Assembly (NCBI GenBank): GCA_003427395.1 | Contig: BFEA01000007.1 | Coordinates: 97,923-128,235 of the forward strand | Length of the DNA stretch: 30,313 bases | Source of the DNA: Chara braunii | Taxonomy: Eukaryota > Streptophyta > Charophyceae > Charales > Characeae | Direction: 5' to 3' | The notes under the pieces: generated by a model | What the model saw: the letters and a program-made list of their open reading frames with translations, nothing else | Databases searched by the model: none | What the model was told of the DNA's origin: nothing | Translations under genes and position numbers: made by a program | Shown here: positions 17,501-28,431 of the stretch, one piece after another | Position numbering within the stretch: position 1 is the stretch's first letter | How the letters are laid out: every line of letters starts with the position of its first letter

Positions 17501-18284
17501 TGCTTCTTGCGCAGAGACCCAGAGTCGTCGGGTCTGCTGCCTTGGGTCAACTCCATCATCTAGAGTCGGACAGAGGTTTGTATCTAGGCAGTTCTTGTGT
17601 GTACCCACCGAGCCCAGCCTGTTGACTCACCATTAACGTCGTACTCTTCAAATGTCCCTTCCGAGCGCTTGCGTGCCATAGTCAACGTACTAGCTAAAGC
17701 AGCTATCACTTAAACTTGATTTATTCAAAAGCAGAAAAATTAACTGGCAAAAGCGTCAGCTTGCAACCCGAAAAAAAAGAATCATGTGCGCCGTAGACTG
17801 CGAGCCCACACACTCTCTACTTCCAGTCAAACATGCTATTGGCCTAAAAATAAATATTACCGCGACTCGCACGGTGTACTGATTTTCAAATCAAAACCTA
17901 TTTCCTATCACTTACAAAAATCACGGCGGATACCTTTGCAAGGGTATTCATGTCGACACCACTTTTAAAACTTATTATGTTTCTTGCACTTTTTCGCAAT
18001 TTCTCGTCGGGGATCCATAAATTTATGTAGGACTTACACGCGCCTTAGTGGCCACACTAGGAATTTTGTTCGACAGTTGAGAATTCCAGGATTTGCGGCC
18101 ATATTTCTCACTGACGTGTCCTTTCTTGCAAGTGAATGTTCCTAAATTCAGCCGTGAAGGCTCTATGAAATTTCAGTAGGGATGTAAATAGGCGTAGGAT
18201 TTTCTCGTGTCCAATCTCGCGCGAGGAATTTTTTTATTTTTTTTCTCAATCTTGAATTATTTTTAGAGCTCGAATGGACGACGC
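17501..18284. other. Unassigned region, no gene seen
   Basis: The first 130 bases hold the flank shared weakly with U6-like copy 1 (around 17598-17628). The rest is mixed to AT-rich, with no gene or clear repeat. Confidence 0.4.
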
Positions 18285-18836
18285 ATGACTCTTTCAGTGC
18301 CTTTTTGTCTCTGTGTCGCCACCATGCATGCAAACTTCCCTCGCTTCCGGCTATGTCTCATGTCATCTTCACTTTTTTTTTTTTCGCGCCTTCTTTCCTT
18401 CACCCATAAGTGTTTTCAATCCCTCTCGCTTCACACTTCTCTCCCTATCCTTTTTCGTATGCATTTTTTTCCACTCCGCACTACTCTTTGCACCCTCCTT
18501 CTCACTTGCATCCCCGTCCAGGAACTCCCTGTCGATTCTGCCAAGAGTGTTCGAGTCATCAGACTACATTGTGAAAGGAGGATACTCCCCTCCCATTGTA
18601 ATCTGATTATCTACAAAGGAACTCATGAGGATCGATATGGCTTTCGCCGGGCATTTAACCCTTACTCTCTCTTCACTCCCTCCTGCATCCACCTCATTTT
18701 CTCCCATCTTCTATCTTCCTCTTCGGAACTATCAAATTTGCAAGTGCATCCGAAAAACTCTCTCTCAACTTATCTGTCACCTTCAAAGAAGTCGTGGCTA
18801 GATGATGTGTGTGTACGGCGAGTCGAAAAGTCATGA
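18285..18836 (+). CDS. 183-codon pyrimidine-rich open frame, probably spurious
   Basis: This is the longest frame in the window that is not plainly a simple repeat. The translated product is rich in Ser, Leu, Phe, Cys and Pro in its first half because the top strand is C/T-rich, which suppresses stop codons. The second half is more mixed (for example CERRILPSHCNLIIYKGTHE). I recognise no domain, and nothing around it suggests a promoter or splice structure. Confidence 0.12.
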   Translation: MTLSVPFCLCVATMHANFPRFRLCLMSSSLFFFSRLLSFTHKCFQSLSLHTSLPILFRMHFFPLRTTLCTLLLTCIPVQELPVDSAKSVRVIRLHCERRILPSHCNLIIYKGTHEDRYGFRRAFNPYSLFTPSCIHLIFSHLLSSSSELSNLQVHPKNSLSTYLSPSKKSWLDDVCVRRVEKS

Positions 18837-19360
18837 CGAGCTAACTGTAGTTTTGCAAGACCGTGCTCGGGGTGGTCGTGGCAGATTGCGGGATTTGGGC
18901 AAATCGATGTAGAAGCTGAGTTGGCGGAGTGGCGATCGCTATGGTGTGGAGGTTGGTATGTGGCGGTTGGGATCCTCAGTACCTGGATAAGGAAAGTGTG
19001 TGTGTACGAGTGTTTGCATGGCTTTGACCATAATTAGAGAGCAGAAGGCTTGCGCGCCTTGATCTTCGGTTCCTTCTCTTATTCTGGAAGCTTTTCCTCA
19101 AAGCTATTTGTATGCTCATAACTCCACTTTCCTTAATCCTCTTCTTTGGTCAAGCTACGACTTTGTGCACATCTATTATTTTCTTTATGAATGCTTGAAT
19201 GTTCAGATGACTCCCTCGATCCTACCAGCTCCTCAGGTCTTATCCTGCTTGTCTCGTTGAAGTCCATCGGATCTCGCAAGGACAAGTATCGTTGAATTTG
19301 AGAGACCAACATACTCAGGTGATCTTGGTTTCTCCCCCTCTTTGCTCCTTAGCATCTGAT
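18837..19360. other. Unassigned region, no gene seen
   Basis: A G/T-rich patch at 18840-19020 is followed by mixed sequence. Nothing recognisable appears until the tandem duplication begins near 19362. Confidence 0.45.
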
Positions 19361-19361
19361 G

Positions 19362-20790
19362 GTTTATGCATGAGTGATTTTTTATCCCTATTTGTCTTTG
19401 ATCATCGCAACTCCTTGGACGAATCCACGGGAGCATCGAAACAAATCATGTGAAAAATATTTTTCATGCATGCATCGATTGAGTTGTTGCTATGATAACA
19501 AAAACATATTAGGATACTGATATGAGTATTCTGATGCATGCTTAACTTGCTCGGATGAATGATGATCGTTTTCTTAATTGGATCGAATTGCATAGACCCA
19601 CGCCTCGGATCGGCTTGTACGATGGATGAAAGATATTGAGAACCTAGTGTTGTGTTTGTTTATTCCTTTGATCGAACAATGGATTGACTAGACATACACT
19701 ACGTTGCAACTTGTATGAACCCCCGTACGAGTACAAATTTTTTTGTGCTCGTACGCTACTCATACGGTACTTGTACACTAGGGACCCATACGGCTTTTTG
19801 TTTTTTTTCTTAAATTATAATAAGAATCTGCAGATGACGCTCAACCAAATGTTGTTTGTTTTCTGATGTTGCAACAATTTTTTTTTCGTAGGTTTTTTAT
19901 GATTTTGTTTTTTTTTCCTCATACAGGGGTGTACAAGACGTACGGGTTTCCATACAGATATTATCTGACAGTGTACGTTTCATACCGAGAGACCCCGTAC
20001 GTCTACGTTTGATAACGTATCACATTCAGCCTTGCTTATGCCTTGTAGACCGATTACCCCGATCCGACTAGGAGTCGACTTCCTGTATTCCCACACGCCT
20101 ATTCCCATATAACGAGGAAAAGTCCCGTGTATGTGACCGAGACAGGAAAAGTTGTCACCAACTTCAGCGGGCGCTATTATTTTTATACCGAAACAAAGTA
20201 CTCAGGGTTCGTAGGTGTTGGTTTTATCATTATTGTGCATGAGTGATCTCTTATCGCTATTTGTCTTTGATGATCGTCACTCGTTGGGTGAAACTCACCG
20301 GAGCATCGAAACAAATAAGGTGAAAGACATTTTCTCGTATGCAGCGATTGAGTTATTGCTCTGATGACGAGAATGAATAAGGATTCTGATATGGTTATTC
20401 CTTTGCATGCTTAACTAATTGTGCAAATGAATGATGACCGTCCTCTTGATTGGATCGGATTTCATAGACCCACGCCTCGGATCAGCTTGTATTATGGATA
20501 GAAGATGATAAGAACATATTGTTGTGTCTATTTATTCCTTTGATCGAATAACGGATTGAGTAGATATACACAATCGGCCTTGCTTATGCCATGTGGACCA
20601 ATTACCCCGATCCGACTGGATTCAACTTCATGTATTCTCGTGACGTCCATTCTTATATAACGAGGAAAGGACACGTGTATGAGAGTGAGACGTATGAGAA
20701 GTTGTCGCCAAGATCGGCGGGCGCTATTATTTTCCTCCCGAAACAATGTGCTCAAGATTCGTAGGCGCTGTTTTTGTTATTATTGATACT
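19362..20790. repeat. ~548-bp tandem duplication; unit 1 interrupted by a MITE
   Basis: Unit 1 (about 19367-20235) and unit 2 (about 20236-20790) both run from 'tgcatgagtgat' through 'tatttgtctttgat', 'ggagcatcgaaacaaat', 'cccacgcctcggatc', 'tatttttcctttgatcgaa'-like sequence, 'ccttgcttatgcc', 'attaccccgatccgact' and 'cgggcgctattatt' to 'ttcgtaggtgtt/cgctg'. The start-to-start distance of 869 minus the 321-base insertion leaves 548. The units have diverged visibly, so the duplication is not recent. Confidence 0.9.
19700..20020 (+). mobile_element. GTACG-family MITE-like element, copy A
   Basis: This 321-base element begins TACGTTGCAAC and ends TAACGTAT. It has GTACG-rich ends (CCCCCGTACGAGTAC at the left, CCCCGTACGTCTACG at the right) and an internal module ('tctgcagatgacgctcaacc', 'aaatgttgtttgtttt'). 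Unit 2 of the host duplication retains the uninterrupted site near 20565-20590, which fixes the boundaries. The left flank GACATACAC is only partly repeated on the right (CAC), so the right junction appears eroded. No coding capacity. Confidence 0.85.
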
Positions 20791-22210
20791 CACTTTGCCT
20801 CGTACTCCTTATTATTGACTTTTAAAGAATTGATTGTCACCCTGTGGACGGCGGTGACACCTCATTGGCCCAACGCTGTGTAGTGATTGTCGTCACACCG
20901 AACGTTATCGGAAAAAGGGGTTCCACTACCGGGCACATAGCGAGGACGAACACAAGGAAATAGCGACTAGGCTGAGGCCGTCCACGTCGAATTTCGTCCT
21001 CTGTAATGAATGACACCAAAACTTAATTCGAAACGAGATCCTACGTGCGTACCCCTGCCTTTCCGTTCGAAAAGACGTCGAGTAACCCGCATGGAAACTT
21101 AAAGATATTTTTTGGATTAAACGAACGTTTGAAAGCATCACACGCTATTTCTTTCCCGCGCCGCCATGACCATTTCTCATTAAAACTGGAACCATACGAC
21201 GAATTTAAGTTACATCTGTGTCTTCACACTCAATTTTTCAAAAATCATTGGCACACCCCATTTTATTGTTTTTCAACGGCTTGTTCCGCATTTTTTGTCC
21301 TTCCGACCGGAAGATAGTACAGGGCGTGAGGTTGAACGCCACACACTCCCACAATCATTTGCAACTTGTAGTGCAGCAGTAGACTATAGTCGTCTCTCTC
21401 GAATGCAATGCACCCTCATCATCGTTGTACGAGACCAGAAAGATAGCTTGTATATATCCACAATGGGGTTGAATTGTGTTCAAGGGACGACGGTAGTAGT
21501 ACGCAGCACTTTGTTGGAAACCTTCCTTACTTGCTGGTCGGCATCTTGACCTAATCGACCAAAAACTTATAAAGAAGAAGACCGTTTGGTATCGTCCAGT
21601 TCAATCAACCCATCTCAAAACCCCATAAGCCAAGACTATGGTAGCCCTAGATTTGGTGACCCAAAGTTTAAGGTTCAGATCCACAATTTTAATGTCGCCT
21701 AGTGCAACAATGGTGGTCCTCCATGCAAAGGTAGCGGAGCACCCGCAATCGATGTCAATATATTTTCTAAAAACAACAAGCGACAAACCTTTGGATTTCC
21801 TTCAAGTATTCTTCAAGTGCGCTCCTGTGGCTTTTTTTAACCCCCGAGGGCATTCATTGTAACAGTTCAAGTTGCAGTTTCTCATCAAAACCAAGCCTCT
21901 GAATCAGGTCTAAACTGCACATGCACAATCACTAAGCATCAACTGAAGTTTCCAATCAACGCCTTGACATGCATCAGACTCATTTCTTAGCTCATGTCCA
22001 TGGAGGATGTGGACGATAGGCCTCTAGGTAGGTAGGTAGTCTTCCAATCGTTCTTCATGCAGTGTGGTATGTATCATGGCCTACCAAGGACTTCGGGGGG
22101 TTATGTCCCCGAGGACTCCTACCCCTGACCACCACCCTTGTTTGGAAATAAGTCTTTGCACATAGGACCAGACCTGAGGGTCCAAGCAATGGTGCATAAG
22201 ATGCTATTGT
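20791..22210. other. Unassigned region, no gene seen
   Basis: The composition is mixed. AACTGC/GCAGTT words reappear at 21875-21920 as in the 3.4-4.5 kb element, and a short TAGG run lies at 22024-22039. Frames are at most 90 codons, with no motif recognised. Confidence 0.4.
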
Positions 22211-22393
22211 AACAACCATTTCGTTAAAATGAACTTTTGATATTTTTTGAACGAAATCGTGTGACTTAATTGAAGTCTATATACATCCAACGGGAACCCT
22301 GAAAAGGTAAAATGGTGATATTTTTAGGGTCAAATACGTAGGTTTCAATTTCGTTCAAAAAATATAAAATGTCTGTTTAACGAAATCGTTGTT
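22211..22393. mobile_element. 183-bp MITE-like element with ~48-bp terminal inverted repeats
   Basis: The left arm (22211-22258) starts AACAAC.ATTTCGTTAAA and continues through ATATTTTTTGAACGAAAT. The right arm (22346-22393) is its reverse complement with a few mismatches and one indel. TTGT flanks both ends (22207-22210 and 22394-22397) and may be a short target duplication. The interior is unique and non-coding. The termini are unrelated to the other families here. Confidence 0.8.
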
Positions 22394-22981
22394 TTGTGAC
22401 TCGGGGCAGTTGTGTTCAAGTTGCAACTGGGTTTGAGGACCTCTTTGGCAAGAGAGGAATCATGATGTATAGTTGTGCTCACCACTGTTTGGTTGTTAGT
22501 GGTGGGGACGGTGAAGAGGGGGGTACTATGTCGGCGCTTGTTTTCGGATTAAATTTTGCAAATTCACCAAGTTGCCGCAAAACTAAACGAGGAGTATGCA
22601 ACCTGTGGGATATAGGTTCTAAAGAGCAAAGTTCGACAAGAAACCCCCGACTCAGAAAAAAATACAAACGAACCCCTTCCCCAAACAACAAAAGTGGGCC
22701 TGGTTCCATGCATGAGCCACTTCACACAGATAGACTATTAGACTAGAGCAAAAGTCTCCACAAAGAGGAAAAAAAGAGGTTGTTACATCTTGGGCACAGA
22801 AACAAGAAAAAATATTCATTTTGGTTCCTCGAGATGCATCACGAATAAAGAGATCCATACGGGCCATTACGAGTCTGGTAGAGGTCGGGTCCACACTAAG
22901 GGAGCAAACGTCAGGCGTTCGAGGCGAGGGCTCCGCAAAACCTAGGATGGTAGGTCGAAGGCAGCCCAGGCGTGTGGCCTG
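22394..22981. other. Unassigned region
   Basis: A 116-codon plus-strand frame (22396-22746) has no recognisable motif and no supporting context. The last 100 bases are GC-richer. No gene is supported. Confidence 0.4.
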
Positions 22982-23040
22982 GGGTTTAGGGTTTAGAGTT
23001 TAGGGTTTAGTGTTATAGGGTTCAAGGTTTGGGGTTTAGG
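22982..23040 (+). repeat. Degenerate interstitial telomere-type repeat (TTTAGGG)
   Basis: Several GGGTTTA/GGTTTAG units occur with substitutions (GAGTTTAGG, AGTGTTATAGGG). The unit is the Arabidopsis-type telomere repeat found across most green plants and many green algae. The block is short and internal, so it is a relic and not a chromosome end. A smaller relic is at 28614-28655. Confidence 0.75.
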
Positions 23041-23460
23041 TGCGTGAGGCATACTGCCTGCTGCAAACAGTGGGAAGGTCTATTTTCTACCACTTACCTC
23101 ATCCCGAGGTACCAGACAGAACTCAGTCAAGGCAGTTGCTCAACACATTTTCCTCAGTGTTTCACTTCATGGACTGCCCGGAATGCCAAAGGTGCGTAGC
23201 ACTAGCTATGTGAGCAAAAAGTGTGTCCCTTGAGCTAGAGCTTGACAACACCAGTATGGAGAAGCGTGGGACACTCGATTGAGCGATCTAGGATAGAGGA
23301 GGATTGTCATGACTTACCTTGAGGTGTTGAGGTGGAGGTCTGTGAAGGACACCTGAGTAAAGTTCTTGAGGTTTACCTTTTGAGAGGCACCACACTTCAT
23401 TTAATTAGTCAGCATCATGTGTTGGTGAACATAACCAGAGCTCTGGTAGTGGTGCGAATT
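23041..23460. other. Unassigned region, no gene seen
   Basis: Mixed composition with no repeats or RNA signatures noticed. Short frames only. Confidence 0.45.
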
Positions 23461-23461
<1 letters not shown>

Positions 23462-23505
<44 letters not shown>

Positions 23506-23518
23506 AAGAAAGAGAGAG
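23462..23518. repeat. (GA)n microsatellite
   Basis: GA units with a short GAAA interruption near 23500-23511. Confidence 0.97.
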
Positions 23519-23561
23519 CATTGAAAATTCCAAACGAACTTCTTTGTTAATTATTTTCTAC

Positions 23562-23672
23562 TTAATGAATTGGTTGATTATTTATTGATTCATTTCATCA
23601 CTCTCTTAAGTGGTCAATGAATTGATTGATTATTCCTTCATTCATTTGATCGCTCTCTTTACTCGCCAATGA
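23562..23672. repeat. Two-copy ~52-bp tandem repeat
   Basis: 'aatgaattggttgattattt' and 'aatgaattgattgattattc' each precede 'ttcatt..atc.ctctctt' and '(g)tggtc/ctcgcc'. A third start, 'aatgag', follows. Confidence 0.7.
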
Positions 23673-24700
23673 GTGCAACAGCCTAGACTTTTGTTTTCAA
23701 TTTGAAAGGTTGTTATTTGAATTGAGATGAATATTTAATTCTTGTCAAATAGTTACTGAACCCATTCATAAATAGCGATTGGAAATTGACATAGTAGTGG
23801 TTTTATGAATCTAACAAAAACCAAAGTAATAGAGCACTGGTGTGAATTATGATTAACTTATAGTTTACATCAATCAACATGAAGGCTTGACTGACATATA
23901 GGAGTTACAATTTTAATGGAAATTCATAATTATTTACACGGATGAAGATTGTCATTATGCATAAACGATTAGGTTAGCTCACTGCAAGGCGAGATACTTA
24001 AGCATTCAACTTGACAGTTAGAAGTATTAAACACAAAGTTGGAAATATTAAGAAGTGACATGTGATGTTGTACCTACCTACCATAGTACGTGAGGAACAC
24101 ATTGCCATGGCGTTTTAATATTATAATCATGATCATGATATGATGATAATATATTTACGTTATCAATGTGAATATATATGTTGGTTATCAGTATTATCCA
24201 TGATGTCAATGACTTCTATCTTAAGATTTTGTATGGTGTTTTTTTTTTTTTTTTTGGCCACGTTTTGATAACGCATGTCTAATGAGTTGCTTGTTTTATT
24301 TTCGTTCTCCTAGATCGATCTATTACAGTGACTGTCCTTTACAATTTTATGTGACTAGCGAGGAGTTTCGCAAGTCAATAACAGAATACATCTCTTTTAC
24401 ATTTTATTATTTTGCACAACATTACATTTGTTTTCAAATTTGGAGACTTTGGCACCATTGCGCCTTCTAGGTATACTAGGAATTTTGTCATCATCACATC
24501 ACTCTACAACTCCGCCTATGTTCTTCGCTTTGGAGTTTGGACAATTCTCCTTACTACAATATTAGTCTTTCTACTCCTTCTTCGCGTACATGTACATGTT
24601 GTGTCCTGTCTTTTTTATGTTCGTACGTGGGTAACCAGCAGGGGTAGCCCAGTTATGCCATAAATAGATAAAATTTCGGTGAAGGTCCTCAACAGTCATA
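23673..24700. other. AT-rich unassigned region, no gene seen
   Basis: AT-rich with a T tract at 24240-24255 and a small GTACATGTAC palindrome at about 24588-24597. No gene or structured RNA was recognised. Confidence 0.45.
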
Positions 24701-25100
24701 GTGTAATAAAAAAAAGAACTACAAAAAAAACTATGTTATGCAGAATTACACATCAAAGTTATGAAATTATTTTTTGTTAAAGGTGATCCCGAAATTCATT
24801 ATGAAAGTTTAAATAAAAATAAAAAGTAAAACATTAAACTTGATTCCACCCCCTTTAAGTTGCTTTGAGAACCTTTGAACTCGCTCATACCTCACACACA
24901 ATTTTTGATGAGACAACACAAATTCAAAAATATATCGAATTTCGACACATCTCAGTGAATATAAATTTTCGACAAGCAAAAGAAAACAAATAACCCTTTT
25001 TTTGTTCTCACCCGAGTACCCCTAGTTGATCGCCCCCCAGAAAGTTCGTCCGCGTCGCCCAACCAGATGCCCCGGTCAAGGCGACGCTTGTAGCCAATAT
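24700..25100. mobile_element. Possible decayed element with shared internal module and GC-rich end
   Basis: 'aaaaactatgttatgcag' near 24728-24743 matches the start of the module at 26134-26150. A GC-rich patch at 25030-25090 includes GCGTCGCC (25052-25059) and GGCGACGC (25080-25087), a perfect eight-base stem. The order A-rich, module, GC-rich end resembles the other elements, but termini were not found. Confidence 0.3.
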
Positions 25101-25920
25101 ATATCTCATTTAAGTAACTTCTATTTCAGCTAGTTTGCCTTCCAACCTTTTCCATTTTCTTTCCCATTTATCCCCAGTTCCCTTGCTCTCTTGTCTTTTT
25201 TTATTTCTACTTCATTCCAATTTGGATTGCCAAACAACGAAGGATGTCGGATCGATGTGTGATATAGGGTGCAAATTTTCGTTGCTCGGCTTCATCATGC
25301 GTTATTTTAAAATTTTGAACGGTAGTGTATGAAATTAATTACATATTTTGCATTTGTCTTTGTTTTTATTTTACGTGGGATTAACCTTTATTAAATTGTC
25401 CTTCCTTTCATGGGTTTGTTTCTTTTCGTTTTTGTTTTACAATACTGACCTCATCATGAGAGACTAACGACCTAAATTACATTTTAGTATCTAAAATCTT
25501 AGACAAACTCTTTAACCTAAATTTGAATCTCATTCCTAACTTCAATAAAAAAAAATGTAATCGACCTCTCACAAACATGGTAAGATATCTCAGATTATTA
25601 TATATTGTAGAACTCGAATAAATTATTCAACAACCGAGATATAATTTGTACTTTTATGATCTTTATAAAATTTCTATTTTGGTTTATTAGAGTTCCTCAT
25701 ATGAAAAACAGTCAAGCATAAGAGACATAATGGTCTTAGTTTTACGAAAGATATGAGGGTCATATGATAGGAAGTAGATTAAAAAATTAAGATATTTTTT
25801 TTAGACGTTCTTAAGAGCTTATAAAAAAAAAATCCCTTTTTTTTATTTTTACATCAAAATAGGTTGTGAATTCCACTTTTATCTTTAAATATATATACAT
25901 TTTATTACACATATGTTATT
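25101..25920. other. AT-rich unassigned region, no gene seen
   Basis: Low GC, scattered homopolymers and short frames only. Nothing recognisable. Confidence 0.5.
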
Positions 25921-26020
25921 TAGAAAGTTTTCCATGTCCGGCCCAAGCGTGGCGCCCGCATGGGTCTGACGCCCAGGGAATCTGGGTGTGCAAAAAAAAA
26001 ACAAAAAAACTCTCTATATA

Positions 26021-26306
26021 CTAGGCTACCAGTCGGGCGGCCCGGTTCCCAGGTGGCCAGCCCGTGCAAGGACGAGGGAAGGTTCCAGCAAAAAAAAAAA
26101 AAAAAAATCAAAATCCAAAAAATCCAAAAAAAAAACTATGTTATGCAGCAAAATAAATTGAACAACTCTTGCCTCAGGGCCGCATCGAAATTCTTCACCA
26201 AATTTAGAATAAAAAATAAAATTAAAAAATAATTTTTATTTTTTATTTTATTTTTATTTTTTTGGCCCGGCCGGGCAAGTGACCCCGGGCCACTCTGGTA
26301 GCCTAG
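26021..26306 (+). mobile_element. CTAGGCTAC-family MITE-like element, copy 1
   Basis: The 286-base element starts CTAGGCTACCAG and ends CTGGTAGCCTAG, a perfect 12-base terminal inverted repeat. Subterminal parts are GC-rich (GGGCGGCCCGG and GGCCCGGCCGGGC). The interior carries the shared module ('ctatgttatgcagcaaaata', 'attcttcaccaaatttag'). Flanks TCTATATA (26013-26020) and TCTATACA (26307-26314) are a 7-of-8 target-site duplication. Eight-base duplications are typical of hAT-type transposition. No protein is encoded. Confidence 0.88.
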
Positions 26307-26478
26307 TCTATACATATATTCTTGTTTTTCTGTGCTCTCCCAGAGGACCCCAAACCCGTCCTTATTTTATTTTTGGAGAGTTGGCTGTAAATGGGGGGAA
26401 AGGGGGGTATAAATTGATTTTAAAGGGGCTAAGAGGGTTTTAAAGGGGGGTTTTTTAGTATGCATTTTTTTTTTTAAA
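26307..26478. other. G-run-rich spacer
   Basis: Runs of G (GGGGGG near 26392-26406, GGGG near 26427 and 26446) lie between elements. No gene is seen. Confidence 0.4.
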
Positions 26479-26588
26479 TCTCCGATTCAGTGCGGAATTC
26501 GGATGTGACCCTCACCCAAAAGTTATTCGTATTGCAATTCTACCTAGGCTACTAGACTGGCCCGGGGTCACCAACCCGGCCGGGCGAA

Positions 26589-26661
<73 letters not shown>

Positions 26662-26972
26662 AATTTTTTTTCTAAATTTTGTGAAGAATTTTGGTGTGAC
26701 CCTGAGGCAAAAGTTGTTCAGTTTAGTTTTTGGCATAACATAGTTTTTTGTGGATTTATTTGATTTGCGTTTTTTTTTTTTTTTTTTTGGGGACCTCCTT
26801 TGGTCCTTACACGGGATGGCCACTCGGGACCCGGGCGACCCGACTCGTAGCCGAGAATTCAACACAACATTTTGTTTTTTTGGAATTTATTTCCTTTCGT
26901 TTTTTGTTTTTTTTTTTGGGTGTTGGAGCTGCCCGAAACCCTGTCCAGGGGCCCAGAAAAACAACCTAATAT
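26479..26972 (-). mobile_element. Older element hosting the CTAGGCTAC copy 2 insertion
   Basis: Sequence left ('ctccgattcagtgcggaatt', 'gtgaccctcacccaaaagtt') and right ('ttttggaattt', 'gctgcccgaaaccctgtcca', 'aaaaacaacctaat') of the insertion is collinear with an uninterrupted relative at 27302-27520. It belongs to the shared-module superfamily in reverse orientation. Confidence 0.7.
26544..26855 (-). mobile_element. CTAGGCTAC-family MITE-like element, copy 2 (nested)
   Basis: The 312-base element starts CTAGGCTAC and ends GTAGCCGAG. It contains a poly(A)-(TA)n tract at 26588-26657 and the shared module in the opposite orientation to copy 1. Flanks AATTCTAC (26536-26543) and AATTCAAC (26856-26863) are a 7-of-8 duplication. 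The relative at 27302-27520 has an uninterrupted site (CAATCCTAC then AAAACATTT), which confirms insertion and boundaries. Confidence 0.88.
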
Positions 26973-27301
26973 TTTATTTTATTATTATTGTTTTTGAATT
27001 TTGTTTTTATTTTAGCCATGATGTCGATAAAGTAGAATATGAAGTACAACCTCTATATTATGGATTACAATGCATATACAAAATAATTATATTTTGTATA
27101 CACAAGAGATAGACTGCAATGAGCAACACATTGAGGGTAAATCTACTTGTACTCCTGATCAAACCAATCTAAAGCTAAGCCATCTTCATCCTAGCAGGAG
27201 CCTATCGCCTTACTACTAACTACACACCTAGAAAATTAAAAGAAGTAAAACGTAGTGAGGGAGGTGCCTTTGTGTGATTCTGTTATTTTCTTTTTTATCT
27301 C

Positions 27302-27520
27302 CGATTCAATGAGGAATCATAATGTGACCCTCAACCAAAAGTGGTTTGCATTTCAATCCTACAAAACATTTTTTTTTTTCGGAATTTTTTGAGTGTTTTT
27401 TTTTTTTTTTTTTGGCGCTGGGGCTGCTCGGAACCCTGCCCAGGGGTTATGCCCGGCCGGGCACCCGGGCGTGTACCTGGGCAGAAGTTGGGTGCCCGGG
27501 CGCCCGAGAAAACAACCTAG
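27302..27520 (-). mobile_element. Uninterrupted relative of the host element
   Basis: It is collinear with 26479-26972 without the MITE. It has its own ~50-base GC-rich extra segment around 27447-27500 (CCCGGCCGGGC, GCCCGGGCG) between 'ccctgcccagggg' and 'gagaaaacaacctag'. Confidence 0.65.
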
Positions 27521-28073
27521 TTATAAATCACGCAATTTATGAATAAGGGTTTGTCTGAAACTTTCTATTAAATTGAAATCAAAATATAAAGAGTAAAATA
27601 ATGTAACATCTCTTTGAGTCGTTTTAACCTCCTTTAAACCTTTTAATACTTGTTTATACCTTGCATATCCCTTATATAAGTGGTCACTAAACTCAGAGGA
27701 ATAGTTACGTTCTGACACTCACAGTGGGTGCAAAAATGTCCCACGATCTCCTCCAATTATTTTTTTTAGCATCTCATTTTATAGTTTATCTCCTTTACTT
27801 AGATAAGTAGGTCCAAGTTATACTAATTTTAAAAGTTTTTTGTAACAACTCTTAAACGAGGTCATAAGTTTATAGGTGTAGATATTTGGATTTTGGCTAC
27901 TATACATAAGCCTTAATGGTTTTCAACCAGTAATTTAAGTTATCCATCTACGGTATGGGCTAAGAGGATGTAAGACAAATTTTACGTTTTCATTTAATAT
28001 ACAGTATGTATTGCTTTGTAGTACTTCAAATAGCATGGGTTCTATATGGGTGACGTGTAATGATCGACGTGAT
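27521..28073. other. AT-rich unassigned region, no gene seen
   Basis: Low-GC sequence without recognised repeats or frames of interest. Confidence 0.5.
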
Positions 28074-28082
28074 AAATTTGGG

Positions 28083-28178
28083 CTACGTTACCGAACGTAC
28101 ACGTACGGGGCCTTTCCATACGAAACGTACAGATAATATCTGTACGGGAACTTGTGCGCCCCCCGTACGACCCGTACG

Positions 28179-28209
<31 letters not shown>

Positions 28210-28422
28210 CCAAAAAATCCGAAAAACATATATGTGATGTAAAATCCTAGGACAAGAAACATTTGTTAGAGCACCATCTGCAGATTCTTATTAGAATTGG
28301 AGAAAAAAAATAAAAATTAAAATAAAAAATTAAAAAAAATCGTACGGGCCTTCAGTACGAGTAGCGTAAAAGAAATGAGTACAACTTGTACTCATACGGG
28401 GGTGAGTACAAATCGCAACGTA
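28083..28422 (-). mobile_element. GTACG-family MITE-like element, copy B
   Basis: The 340-base element on the top strand starts CTACGTTACCG and ends GCAACGTA, in inverse orientation to copies A and C. It has GTACGGG-rich ends, a long A tract at 28179-28205 and the internal module ('aaacatttgttagagcacc', 'tctgcagattcttattag'). A perfect nine-base duplication AAATTTGGG flanks it (28074-28082 and 28423-28431). A TSD of 8 or 9 bases is possible depending on which terminal base is assigned. Nine-base duplications suggest Mutator-like mobility, and eight would suggest hAT. Confidence 0.9.
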
Positions 28423-28431
28423 AAATTTGGG

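Noticed and set aside
22396-22746. 116-codon frame considered as a gene
   Set aside because: No motif, no conserved context, and it begins inside the right-hand flank of a MITE.
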